Notes under the pieces: generated by a model | Seen by the model: the letters and a program-made list of their open reading frames with translations, nothing else | Told to the model about the DNA's origin: nothing | Databases searched by the model: none | Shown here: positions 17,584 through 25,841 of the stretch, piece after piece | Position numbering within the stretch: position 1 is the first letter of the stretch | How the letters are laid out: every line of letters begins with the position of its first letter | Translations under genes and position numbers: made by a program | From: Muribaculaceae bacterium | GTDB lineage: Bacteria; Bacteroidota; Bacteroidia; Bacteroidales; Muribaculaceae | Reading direction: 5' to 3' | Length of the DNA stretch: 64,000 bases | Assembly (NCBI GenBank): GCA_017548365.1 | Contig: JAFZAC010000016.1 | Span: 124,001-188,000, forward strand

Positions 17584-18390
17584 ATGAAATCAAAGCTTTT
17601 ATTACTTGTTATGATGGCAGCGTCAATTATGACCAGCTGCAACACACAAAAAGACATCCCCTACATGATTGGAGCCGATCAATTACCAAAAGAAGTTCTG
17701 CAATCGGCTGCAAAAGCCAACGACCCAGTTGTTATGCCTGGCGATATGTTGCAAATCAATGTCATCAGCCGAAACACAGAGGCTGTTAAGCCTTTCAACA
17801 AGATTGACTATGTTTCCAATTTGGGAGGAAGCTATAATAACAACAATAATGAGAACTCAATGTATTACTATCTTGTAGACGCCAACGGCAACATTGAATT
17901 CCCTTATTTAGGAACGCTTCATGTGGGAGGCATGAGCAAAAGCGCCACCGAGAATTATATCGCCTCACAGATATATCCTAGATACCTGACCGAGCGCCCT
18001 GCGGTAGAAGTTCGCTTCCAGAATTTCAGAGTTTATATCCTGGGCGAGGTGAAAAGCCCTGGCGAAATCAAGGCTGTCAATGGTAGACTCAACATGCTCG
18101 AAGCTCTTGCTAAAGCTGGAGACCTCACCATTCATGGACGTCGCGACAACGTGATGATAGTGCGCACTAACAGCGACGGCAGTCGATCTGTACAGACTGT
18201 AAACCTCAACGACAAGAACTTTATAGTTTCTCCAAATTTCAATCTACAACAGAATGACATCATCTACGTTGAGCCCAACAGCTCTAAGGCCCGTTCATCA
18301 TGGAACGTTCCACCCGCTTTATCACTGGGATTGTCGTCGGTAGGAACACTCATATCTATAGCTACTTTCATTATCACTTTGACCAAGTAA
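17584..18390 (+). CDS. Polysaccharide export lipoprotein, Wza/GumB type
   Basis: A 268-residue outer-membrane polysaccharide export protein. The lipoprotein signal ends MTSC (Cys19). The export domain follows, seen in PGDMLQINVISRNTEAV and VDANGNIEFPYLGTLHVGG, then an SLBB domain (YILGEVKSPGEIKAVNGRL) and a hydrophobic C-terminal segment (LGLSSVGTLISIATFIITL) that could be the outer-membrane helix seen in Wza. A Wzc-type tyrosine kinase or chain-length partner would normally be next to it but is absent here. It stands alone between its own promoter and terminator, about 16 kb from the polysaccharide locus. Confidence 0.9.
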   Translation: MKSKLLLLVMMAASIMTSCNTQKDIPYMIGADQLPKEVLQSAAKANDPVVMPGDMLQINVISRNTEAVKPFNKIDYVSNLGGSYNNNNNENSMYYYLVDANGNIEFPYLGTLHVGGMSKSATENYIASQIYPRYLTERPAVEVRFQNFRVYILGEVKSPGEIKAVNGRLNMLEALAKAGDLTIHGRRDNVMIVRTNSDGSRSVQTVNLNDKNFIVSPNFNLQQNDIIYVEPNSSKARSSWNVPPALSLGLSSVGTLISIATFIITLTK

Positions 18391-18414
18391 TTCACTCAAT
18401 CATACACTAAAAAA

Positions 18415-18450
18415 TAAGTGTCACCCCATAATCAGGTGGCACTTTTTTCT
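18415..18450 (+). terminator. Terminator of the Wza-like gene
   Basis: AAGTGTCACC pairs with GGTGGCACTT (10 base pairs including one G-U), followed by six T. It begins about 25 bases after the stop. Confidence 0.85.
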
Positions 18451-18520
18451 TTTCGTGAAAAACGGGTGACTTGTGCAAAAAAACTAAGGCTTTATTGTGT
18501 ATTATATAAAAAATAATGAG

Positions 18521-18528
18521 TAACTTTG
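18521..18528 (+). promoter_or_regulatory. Probable -7 element of the ptb-buk unit
   Basis: TAACTTTG lies 43 bases before the ptb ATG. The nearest TTG (18495-18497) is 23 bases upstream, a little further than usual. Confidence 0.55.
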
Positions 18529-18570
18529 CACAATAATACACAACATAACTGATTAACATTAAAAAACAAC

Positions 18571-19476
18571 ATGCCAAGTATCAAAAATTTTGATGAGCTG
18601 ACCGCTCATCTTGCAAGTAAGGGAACAAAAAGCCGTGTAGCTGTAGTGTGGGCCGAGGACAATGTTACACGCAGTGCAGTGCTCAAAGGGCTAGAAGCTG
18701 GCATTATTACCGTGACTTTTGTGGGATGCCGCAAGGAGATTGAGGCTGACGAGCGTCTTGCCCAGTATAAGAGCGAGTTCTGCATCATAGACGCCAATGA
18801 CCGCGACGATGCTGCAGCAAAAGCAGTTACCGAAGTTCGTGAAGACCGCGCCAATGTGCTGATGAAGGGTCTCTTGAATACTGACAACTTGCTACGCGCA
18901 GTGCTTAACAAGGAAACAGGTATTCTGCCCAAAGGCAATGTGCTAACTCACATCACTGTAGCAGACATTCCAGAGTTGGGTCATCTGCTGCTCTTCACCG
19001 ATGCCGCAGTTATCCCATGCCCCACCGCTGAGCAACGCATTGAGCAAGTAAAATACATCACTAAGATTGCTCACGCTTTGCACATCGATGAGCCAAAGAT
19101 TTCTCTTATCCACTGTTCTGAGAAAGTTGACGAGCGTCACTTCCCCTGCACAGCCGACTATGTTCAAATCAAAGAGCTTGCTGCTAAAGGCGAGTTTGGA
19201 AAGTGTATAGTTGACGGGCCACTCGACCTGAAGACATCGCTGTGTTATGAGAGCATGCACCACAAAGGCATTGAGTCGCCTATCAATGGTGAAGCCGATG
19301 CAGTGCTCTTCCCCGAGATTGAGAGCGGAAACGTGTTCTATAAGACCATAACACTGCTAGCTCATGCACAAACTGCTGGTCTGCTTCAAGGCGCTAAAGT
19401 ACCTGTAGTACTCCCCTCTCGTGGCGACAGTATCGAGTCAAAATTCTATAGCCTTGCAGTCGCATCCGCTCTTTAA
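18571..19476 (+). CDS. ptb: Phosphate butyryltransferase (Ptb family)
   Basis: Transfers phosphate to an acyl-CoA, giving acyl-phosphate and free CoA. The 301 residues match the PTA/PTB fold and length; typical stretches are LMKGLLNTDNLLRAVLNKE, VTFVGCRKEIEAD and VVLPSRGDSIESKFYSLAVA. Ptb enzymes take butyryl, isobutyryl and related branched or aromatic acyl groups, so butyrate itself is not proven. The butyrate kinase gene follows after 56 bases and completes a substrate-level ATP-forming pair. Confidence 0.93.
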   Translation: MPSIKNFDELTAHLASKGTKSRVAVVWAEDNVTRSAVLKGLEAGIITVTFVGCRKEIEADERLAQYKSEFCIIDANDRDDAAAKAVTEVREDRANVLMKGLLNTDNLLRAVLNKETGILPKGNVLTHITVADIPELGHLLLFTDAAVIPCPTAEQRIEQVKYITKIAHALHIDEPKISLIHCSEKVDERHFPCTADYVQIKELAAKGEFGKCIVDGPLDLKTSLCYESMHHKGIESPINGEADAVLFPEIESGNVFYKTITLLAHAQTAGLLQGAKVPVVLPSRGDSIESKFYSLAVASAL

Positions 19477-19532
19477 TTTCTATCCATTCCTATTGATAAT
19501 AAAAACAACTTTCAAACAAAAAAACAACTATT

Positions 19533-20594
19533 ATGCGTATACTTGTAATCAACCCAGGATCGACTTCTACTAAGTTTGCCGTTTATGAAGGTGAAACTCC
19601 ATTATTATTACGTTCTATCCGTCACAAAACCGAGGAGTTAGCGCCCTACAAAACTGTACTGGATCAATTTGAATTCCGTTACAATCTTGTGATGAACGAA
19701 ATAAAGGTTACTAATGTTGACTTCAACTTCAAAGCTGTTATTGGACGTGGAGGCCTTGGCAAAGCGGTTCCTGGTGGTGTATATGAGATCAATGAGAAGA
19801 TGATTGAGGATACACGCAATGCCACTCGTGAGCATGCATGTAACCTTGGCTGTCTCATTGCTTACAAGATAGCTCAGCAGATTCCTGGTTGCCGCAGCTT
19901 TATTGCCGACCCTGTAGTAGTTGACGAATTGAATGACTACGCACGCATCTGTGGAATTCCTGAAATTAAACGATGCAGCATCTGGCATCCACTTAACCAG
20001 AAGGCTATTGCCCGTCGCTTCGCTCGTGAGATAGGCAAGAAATATGAGGAGATGAACCTTATCATCTGCCACTTGGGTGGAGGTATCTCGGTAGCAGCTC
20101 ATGAAAAGGGCGTGGCAGTTGACGCTCCCAACGCACTTGACGGCGAAGGTCCTTTCACTCCTGAAAGAGCGGGTACTGTTCCTGCTGCCGACCTCGTAAG
20201 ACTCTGCTTCAGCGGTAAGTACACAAAGGAGGAACTCCTCAAAATGATTACTGGCAAGGGAGGTCTCAATGCTCATTTGGGAACTACTGACCTTTTGGAA
20301 ATCGAGGAGCGAATCAATAATGGTGACCAGCATGCAAAGACTGTTCTTGACGCAATGATTTATCATGTTGCCAAGCAGATTGCCGCCGAAAGTGCTGTGC
20401 TATGCGGCAAGATTGACGCCATCCTTCTAACCGGCGGAATGGCTCACTCTGAATATCTCATTAGCGAGCTCCGCAAGCGCATCGACTTCCTCGCACCAAC
20501 TTATTGCTTCCCCGGCGAAGACGAGATGGGTGCCCTTGCAGGCAACGCCGCCGCAGTCCTCAAAGGTAAACGCGAAGCAAAAGTATACGAATAA
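19533..20594 (+). CDS. buk: Butyrate kinase (acyl-phosphate kinase)
   Basis: Makes ATP from an acyl phosphate and ADP. The 353-residue ASKHA-fold protein has NPGSTSTKFAVYEGE at the N-terminus (phosphate 1 loop), ICHLGGGISVAAHEKG in the middle and LLTGGMAHSEYL near the C-terminus, all as in Buk rather than the longer acetate kinase. It works with Ptb upstream. Acyl specificity cannot be read; branched-chain and aryl acids are possible given the neighbouring amino-acid degrading genes. A bidirectional terminator separates it from the convergent CoA-transferase gene. Confidence 0.93.
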   Translation: MRILVINPGSTSTKFAVYEGETPLLLRSIRHKTEELAPYKTVLDQFEFRYNLVMNEIKVTNVDFNFKAVIGRGGLGKAVPGGVYEINEKMIEDTRNATREHACNLGCLIAYKIAQQIPGCRSFIADPVVVDELNDYARICGIPEIKRCSIWHPLNQKAIARRFAREIGKKYEEMNLIICHLGGGISVAAHEKGVAVDAPNALDGEGPFTPERAGTVPAADLVRLCFSGKYTKEELLKMITGKGGLNAHLGTTDLLEIEERINNGDQHAKTVLDAMIYHVAKQIAAESAVLCGKIDAILLTGGMAHSEYLISELRKRIDFLAPTYCFPGEDEMGALAGNAAAVLKGKREAKVYE

Positions 20595-20626
20595 AATGCA
20601 TAATTGATATATATTACAACACATGA

Positions 20627-20662
20627 ACAATAAAAAAGCGTCATTGGACGCTTTTTTATTGT
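20627..20662. terminator. Bidirectional terminator between buk and CoA-transferase genes
   Basis: A perfect 16-base-pair stem with the 4-base loop ATTG, carrying A-runs on the left arm and T-runs on the right, so it gives U-tracts both ways. Confidence 0.93.
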
Positions 20663-20684
20663 TTAAATATGTTTACATTATCAA

Positions 20685-21977
20685 TTACTTATATCGCAGG
20701 AAGCTGTATCCGAAGCGCTCGCAGGCTGCGCGTTCGAGTTCTTCGCGGTCGTCGGGATGAGCGATAGAGATAAGGGCTCTTGCTCTCTCGGGGAGACTCT
20801 TGTTACGCAGGTAGACAATGCCATGTTCGGTAACCACATACTGGGTTTGGAACCTTGTAGTCACCACGCCGGCACCAGGAGTGAGCTGCGACACAATCTT
20901 TCCTTTGCCCTTGCCAGTGCGAGACGGCAATGCGATGAAAGTCTTTCCCTCAGGATTCAAAGCGGCGCCATACATAAAGTCGTGCTGACCACCCACACTC
21001 GAGAATATCATCGTGCCAATACTGTCGGCGCACACCTGGCCTGTAAGGTCAACCTCAATGGCGCTATTGATAGCGATGGGACGAGGATTTTGACGAATAA
21101 CCTGTGGATCATTAGTCCAAGCCACGTCATAAAATTCCACATCCTCGTTATAGTCAAGGAAGTCGTACATACGCTTAGAACCCAATGCCAAACTTGCCAC
21201 GCTCTTGCCCGGACGAATCTTCTTGAGGCTGTTGTCGATAACACCTTCCTCGATGAGACGTACCACACCGTCGGTCATTGCCTCGGTGTGGAGTCCCAGG
21301 TGCTTGTGATTCTTGATACCGGCGAGTACAGCATTAGGTATACCACCAACGCCAATCTGCAAGGTGGCGCCATCGGGAATCTCGGCGGCGATGAAACCGC
21401 CAATAGCACTCTCGACAGGCGACGACTCTCCAAATTCCATAGCCAACGGCGGTTCGTTGCAGCGCACTGCTGCTGCAATCTCACTCTCGTGAATCTTAGC
21501 AGCACCACACAAGTAAGGCATACTGTCGTTAATCTGCGCAATAATGGTCTTTGACATCTCCACTGCACTGAACGCCAAGTCGGCACTCATACCATAGCTA
21601 CAATATCCATCCTTGTCGGGTGGAGAGCAGTTAAGGAATGTGACGTCAAGTGGCAATTGCTTACTGCGGAAAAGGAATGGTATCTCGCCCAAAAATGCCG
21701 GAATAACCTCACCGTAGCCTTGAGCGACCCATTTGCGCTGGTCACCGCTCAAAAAGAGACTCTTGGTGATAAACGAGTCCTTATACTCTGGATTGCATAA
21801 TGGACATTCTCCGTAGGGCACATTAAAAGCCGAGTATACCACAACATCCCGCAACTCGCTGGCACGACGCGCTAATGCGCTCTGCAACACTACGGGAATT
21901 GCCGTACTTCCCATGCAGTAAATGTGATTACCACTCTTGACGAGGCGCACCGCCTCGTCGGCAGTCATGTAATTCAT
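20685..21977 (-). CDS. Acetyl-CoA hydrolase/transferase family (4-hydroxybutyrate/butyryl CoA-transferase-like)
   Basis: Two-domain CoA-transferase of 430 residues. It shows GVGGIPNAV (209-217), the LHTEAMTDG segment with the probable catalytic Glu232 that carries the CoA thioester, and SVGGQHDFMYGA further on. This set belongs to the Cat1/4-hydroxybutyrate/butyryl-CoA:acetate transferase family; the exact acyl group is not readable. Its ATG overlaps the stop of the aminotransferase gene by one base (TAATG), implying translational coupling. It is the last gene of the ior operon and would exchange CoA between the acyl-CoA made by IorAB and acetate. Confidence 0.85.
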   Translation of the reverse strand: MNYMTADEAVRLVKSGNHIYCMGSTAIPVVLQSALARRASELRDVVVYSAFNVPYGECPLCNPEYKDSFITKSLFLSGDQRKWVAQGYGEVIPAFLGEIPFLFRSKQLPLDVTFLNCSPPDKDGYCSYGMSADLAFSAVEMSKTIIAQINDSMPYLCGAAKIHESEIAAAVRCNEPPLAMEFGESSPVESAIGGFIAAEIPDGATLQIGVGGIPNAVLAGIKNHKHLGLHTEAMTDGVVRLIEEGVIDNSLKKIRPGKSVASLALGSKRMYDFLDYNEDVEFYDVAWTNDPQVIRQNPRPIAINSAIEVDLTGQVCADSIGTMIFSSVGGQHDFMYGAALNPEGKTFIALPSRTGKGKGKIVSQLTPGAGVVTTRFQTQYVVTEHGIVYLRNKSLPERARALISIAHPDDREELERAACERFGYSFLRYK

Positions 21978-23296
21978 TATTTTTTAGAGTTTTGTAGTTC
22001 AACAAAAAGTTTCAGTCTTTCATCAAGAGCCTGAATGTGCCACTCACTATTGAGCTGCGACACACAAGCACGAATGCCTGGTTGCTTGCTGCCAGTGGTA
22101 TTGAGCGTAATTGCCGAGATGCCACACAGCATCAAATCGTTAAGCAATTGCGAATCGCTCATTCCTTCATAGCCAATTGTGTAATAGAATCCGTCGGCAA
22201 GGTCTTGGTCGCCATCTTTATCATAGATGATATTGAAGCCATACTTCAAGAAGATTTGCTTGGTAATCTTTGCTCGACGACCATATTCACGAACTTCATC
22301 AACAAACTTATATGTGCCTTCGGCTGCTGCTTTCATCATTGCCGACAACGCATGTTGTGCCGAATGAGAAGTTCCAGATGATGCTACATAAAGGTAAGTA
22401 AATATGAAGTTGTCGCCCATGCGTCCAATGCCGTAACGCTCACGCAGAGCTGGATACTCTCGGTTAAAGAGCTTATTGCTGAACGCAACCACAGCAATGC
22501 GTTCGCCAGCATAGCTGAATATCTTAGAGCCCGACATCATGAAAATGTAATTGTCAGTGTAGCGAGCCACAGTGGGTTGGAAAGGAGGCTCAAAAGGCAC
22601 TGACTTATCGGTGCGGAAGTCCATGCACATGTAGGCATGATCCTCGAGCACAATCATGTCATATTTGTTGGCCATCTCGCCAATAATCTGCAACTCTTCC
22701 TCTGTCAAGCACACCCATGATGGGTTATTAGGGTTAGAATAAACGATTGCCACGATATTACCCTTTGAGCAGTATTCCTCTAGTTTGCTGCGAAGTTTTT
22801 CTCCACGGAATTCATATATATCAAACTGCTCATGCTTAATGCCCTGAACAGCAGCTTGCATCACATGAGGAGCAAAACCCGGCTGCACATATAGAATAGT
22901 GTCCTTTGCTGGGTCAATCTGTGAACACTCCAGCATCAAGTTCATTCCCGCCTGCATCGAACCTACTGTGGGAACTATACATTCGGGATTAATATCAACA
23001 TCGATAAACGCCTTTATAAATTTTGAAGCGTTTTCCTTGAGTTCAGGAAGGCCACTGATTGCAGGATAGATGCTGGCAATGCCATTATCGAGGGCGGCCT
23101 TTTGAGCTTCAACACCAACTTGACCAGGAGCTAGCCCAGGCACACCTACCTCGAGACGCAAGAACTTTTCGCCAGCTGCCTTCTCCATTTCGGCAGCTAT
23201 TGCAGCGCATTGACGAATTGTTGTCTTCGAAACATCGGTCAAATCACGCTTTGCAAGTATATCGTTTAGAACTTGTTGTTTAATAGGAAAACTCAT
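21977..23296 (-). CDS. Class I/II pyridoxal phosphate aminotransferase
   Basis: A 439-residue fold-type I aminotransferase. Motifs include YSNPNNPSWVCL (the Asn of the PLP site), LEDHAYMCMDF, and the Schiff-base lysine in MSGSKIFSYAGER at about residue 257, followed by the phosphate-binding Arg. It is embedded between iorB and a CoA-transferase gene (27 bases after iorB, 1-base overlap with the next), so it probably makes the 2-oxoacid used by IorAB. Aromatic or branched-chain amino acids are the likely substrates by context, not by a readable residue. Confidence 0.88.
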   Translation of the reverse strand: MSFPIKQQVLNDILAKRDLTDVSKTTIRQCAAIAAEMEKAAGEKFLRLEVGVPGLAPGQVGVEAQKAALDNGIASIYPAISGLPELKENASKFIKAFIDVDINPECIVPTVGSMQAGMNLMLECSQIDPAKDTILYVQPGFAPHVMQAAVQGIKHEQFDIYEFRGEKLRSKLEEYCSKGNIVAIVYSNPNNPSWVCLTEEELQIIGEMANKYDMIVLEDHAYMCMDFRTDKSVPFEPPFQPTVARYTDNYIFMMSGSKIFSYAGERIAVVAFSNKLFNREYPALRERYGIGRMGDNFIFTYLYVASSGTSHSAQHALSAMMKAAAEGTYKFVDEVREYGRRAKITKQIFLKYGFNIIYDKDGDQDLADGFYYTIGYEGMSDSQLLNDLMLCGISAITLNTTGSKQPGIRACVSQLNSEWHIQALDERLKLFVELQNSKK

Positions 23297-23323
23297 AGTT
23301 GTTTTTTAGATAATTGTGTGTGA

Positions 23324-23908
23324 TTATTTGTTTTTCTGAGCAAATTCATATCCTGCCTTGAAAGCTGCAATATTGGTCTCAACGATAGCTTCGCCCTTTG
23401 ATGCAAACACGTTGGAAATGCCTTCGAGCAGCTGCTCGGGCTTGAGCATCTCGAGAACCGAAGCAGCAGCACCCAGTAGCACCATATTGGCACTACGTGG
23501 AGATTTCACCTCCTTGGCAATAGCGTCAACGTCAATCATGATAACGTTACCCAGTTTCTTGAGTTCTTGGTTTACGTTCTCCATTTCGGGATAATTGGGA
23601 ATGTTGACGAATGGCTCGGTATTAGTAATCACCCATCCCTTGGGATTTAGATATTGAACATAGCGCAATGCCTCCATGGGCTCAAGCGAGATGATAAGGT
23701 CGCAAGAGCCATGAGCAATAAGGTCGCTGGCTATTGGTTCGGTCGAGAGACGCAGATTACTCTGAACGTCACCACCACGCTGGCTCATGCCGTGAACCTC
23801 GGCCTGCTTCAGGTGAATACCCTCTTTCAGGGCTGCCCAACCAATGATAGTAGCAATGGAGAGGATTCCTTGTCCGCCCACACCGCAAAGTATTATATCT
23901 TGTTTCAT
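23324..23908 (-). CDS. iorB: Indolepyruvate ferredoxin oxidoreductase, beta subunit
   Basis: Small gamma-type subunit of 2-oxoacid:ferredoxin oxidoreductase. The 194 residues begin DIILCGVGGQGILSIATIIG and continue with HGMSQRGGDVQSNLR, the signature of IorB. It contributes the CoA-side domain to the IorAB complex that turns aryl or branched 2-oxoacids into acyl-CoA, CO2 and reduced ferredoxin in the cytoplasm. It lies 39 bases after iorA and 27 bases before the aminotransferase gene. Confidence 0.94.
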   Translation of the reverse strand: MKQDIILCGVGGQGILSIATIIGWAALKEGIHLKQAEVHGMSQRGGDVQSNLRLSTEPIASDLIAHGSCDLIISLEPMEALRYVQYLNPKGWVITNTEPFVNIPNYPEMENVNQELKKLGNVIMIDVDAIAKEVKSPRSANMVLLGAAASVLEMLKPEQLLEGISNVFASKGEAIVETNIAAFKAGYEFAQKNK

Positions 23909-23947
23909 GATTTGGTCTTTTTAAAATTTGAATGTGATGTGGATAGA

Positions 23948-25555
23948 TTATTTCTTAGCATTAGCCCTGGCTTTTGCGTGGCGCTTAGCTGTCTGAATGC
24001 ACTCGCGACGAGCAATGATCACCGATACGCCATTGTAATTGATTTCCTCGTCAATCACTCTCTCCATGTCGGGATAGTTCTTTGGCAGAGGAACTATAAC
24101 GCGCACGTGAGCTGGATCAACACCCACTCCGTAGCAAATCTGCTCAAGACGGCCAGTACCAGCCGAGTCTTGACCGCCGGTCATGCCTGTTGTCAAGTTG
24201 TCACTGATGCAAAGGGTCATATTGGCATTCTTGTTAACAGCATCGAGCAATCCAGTCATTCCACTGTGGGTGAATGTCGAGTCACCAATCACTGCAACCG
24301 AAGGATGCACTCCCGATTTACTTGCGCCAATTGCCATGGTCAACGAAGCGCCCATCTCAACACAAGTCTGGAATGCGTGGAAGGGGGCAAGCCAGCCCAG
24401 AGTATAGCAACCTATGTCGGCAAATACGCGAGCTGTCTCATAGTTCTTGAGAACATTATTCAAGGCTGTGTAGAAATCGCGGTGACCACAACCCTGGCAC
24501 AAAGCTGGTGGACGGGGCACGGTGTTTTGTGCTGCAGCATGTGTCTCAAGTGGAGCCATTCCCAAAGCGGCACGTACACAGTCGGGATTCAACTCGCCAG
24601 TGCGTGGCAATGTACCATCCAAGCGTCCCTTAATCTCAACAGGGGTGTCAAGCACACCACGCAGTATTTTCTCAACCAATGGCTGACCCTCTTCTATGAC
24701 CATAATGCTCTTGCACTCGGCAGCCATCTTGCGAACCAACTTCTTAGGCAAAGGATATTGAGTGAGCTTGAGTACAGGGAAGGGACATCCGTCGGGATAG
24801 TTCTCCATAAGGTAGTTATAGGCAATACCACAAGTGATGATACCCATAGAGTGGTCCTTGCCGTCAATATACTTGTTCTGACCCATTGTGCAAGCATCCT
24901 CTTCAAAAGCGAGAATATCTTTTACAAGCTGGTCGTTGCGCACACGCGCATTGACAGGCAGTGTTACCCACTGGCGAGGATTCTTGGGAAAGTGAATATC
25001 GTTCTGCTGACGTTGCTCGCTGGTCTCTACAATAGCGCGAGAGTGAGCCATGCGGGTAGTTAGGCGCATCAACACGGGAATACAGTTCTTCTCGCTGTAG
25101 TCGAATGCGCGCTGAACCATGTCGTAAGCCTCTTGCTGAGACGCTGGCTCAAAACATGGCATCATGGCGAAGTCGGCATAGAAACGAGAGTCCTGCTCGT
25201 TCTGTGACGAGTGCATCGAGGGGTCGTCGCAAGCGACAACCACCAAGCCACCATTAGCACCAGTAACGGCACTATTGACAAAGGCGTCGGCACACACGTT
25301 CATACCCACATGCTTCATGCACACCAGAGCACGCTTGCCAGCATAGCTCATACCCAGAGCCTCCTCCATAGCGGTCTTCTCGTTAGCACTCCACAGGCAG
25401 TGAACATTGCCATCGCGAGCAATCTCACTCTTCTGAATAAACTCGGTAATCTCGGTCGACGGGGTACCAGGATAAGCCCACACGCCACTCAATCCGGCAT
25501 GCAGTGCTCCAAGTGCCAAGGCCTCATCGCCAAGTAGCAAATGTTTGGTTTTCAT
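23948..25555 (-). CDS. iorA: Indolepyruvate ferredoxin oxidoreductase, alpha subunit without ferredoxin tail
   Basis: TPP-dependent catalytic subunit. The N-terminal domain opens LLGDEALALGALHAGLSG and has AYPGTPSTEI; the TPP-binding motif GDSTFTHSG followed by SDNLTTGMTGGQ lies in the last third. The 535 residues end with VIIARREC and a basic tail; the C-terminal ferredoxin-like domain with two 4Fe-4S clusters of archaeal IorA (about 600 residues) is missing. I recall a similar short form in other Bacteroidales. Electrons would then go to a separate ferredoxin. It is the first gene of a four-gene operon and has a repeated element upstream (25645-25700). Confidence 0.94.
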   Translation of the reverse strand: MKTKHLLLGDEALALGALHAGLSGVWAYPGTPSTEITEFIQKSEIARDGNVHCLWSANEKTAMEEALGMSYAGKRALVCMKHVGMNVCADAFVNSAVTGANGGLVVVACDDPSMHSSQNEQDSRFYADFAMMPCFEPASQQEAYDMVQRAFDYSEKNCIPVLMRLTTRMAHSRAIVETSEQRQQNDIHFPKNPRQWVTLPVNARVRNDQLVKDILAFEEDACTMGQNKYIDGKDHSMGIITCGIAYNYLMENYPDGCPFPVLKLTQYPLPKKLVRKMAAECKSIMVIEEGQPLVEKILRGVLDTPVEIKGRLDGTLPRTGELNPDCVRAALGMAPLETHAAAQNTVPRPPALCQGCGHRDFYTALNNVLKNYETARVFADIGCYTLGWLAPFHAFQTCVEMGASLTMAIGASKSGVHPSVAVIGDSTFTHSGMTGLLDAVNKNANMTLCISDNLTTGMTGGQDSAGTGRLEQICYGVGVDPAHVRVIVPLPKNYPDMERVIDEEINYNGVSVIIARRECIQTAKRHAKARANAKK

Positions 25556-25644
25556 TATTCACAAAGATATTTGTTGTTTATGTTATGTGTATTCTTGTTT
25601 TTGCAATAATTATACCCACTCTTGGGCACTCTTATAATTCGTGC

Positions 25645-25700
25645 ACTAAATTACTACATTTTCCTGAAACAGCAAAAATATAACCTACATTTTTCATTTT
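25645..25700 (-). repeat. Copy 1 of a ~60-base promoter/leader repeat, upstream of iorA
   Basis: Shares ACTAAATTACTAC, then AAACAGCAAAA at the same distance (9 bases between), then a T-rich CATTTTTT block with copy 2 at 26455-26510. On the minus strand it contains TATTTTTG (25680-25673), a -7 match, followed by the conserved GTAGTAATTTAGT in the expected 5' leader. Confidence 0.55.
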
Positions 25701-25711
25701 TTTACACACAT

Positions 25712-25738
25712 AATCCAAAGTGAGCAATCCAAAGTGAG
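25712..25738. repeat. Tandem 13-base direct repeat
   Basis: AATCCAAAGTGAG occurs at 25712-25724 and again at 25726-25738, one base apart. It lies upstream of the iorA promoter region and could be a binding site pair. Confidence 0.6.
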
Positions 25739-25761
25739 TTTTGAAATGCAACCAAAAACAT

Positions 25762-25802
25762 ATCAAGCCCTATGCTTTGCCTGTGCAAGCATAGGGCTTG
25801 AT
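25762..25802 (-). terminator. Terminator of the deoxyribosyltransferase-like gene
   Basis: ATCAAGCCCTATGCTT and its complement form a 16-base-pair stem with a short loop. On the minus strand it is followed by ATGTTTTTGG. It begins about 40 bases past the gene stop. Confidence 0.8.
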
Positions 25803-25841
25803 TACAATGCAATCAAGACTTTAAATTATACTATAATAAGT

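Noticed and set aside
20757-21554. Open frame of 265 codons opposite the CoA-transferase gene
   Set aside because: Antisense shadow; the minus-strand protein has clear family motifs and the plus-strand one has none.
23654-25063. Open frame of 469 codons on the plus strand opposite iorA and iorB
   Set aside because: It runs antisense across two well-recognised genes and their gap, has no domain-like pattern, and is explained by codon bias of the true strand.
25562-25569. TATCTTTG on the minus strand just before iorA as its promoter
   Set aside because: It would put the transcription start at the ATG itself and lacks a TTG at normal spacing; the repeat-associated element at 25673-25680 fits better.
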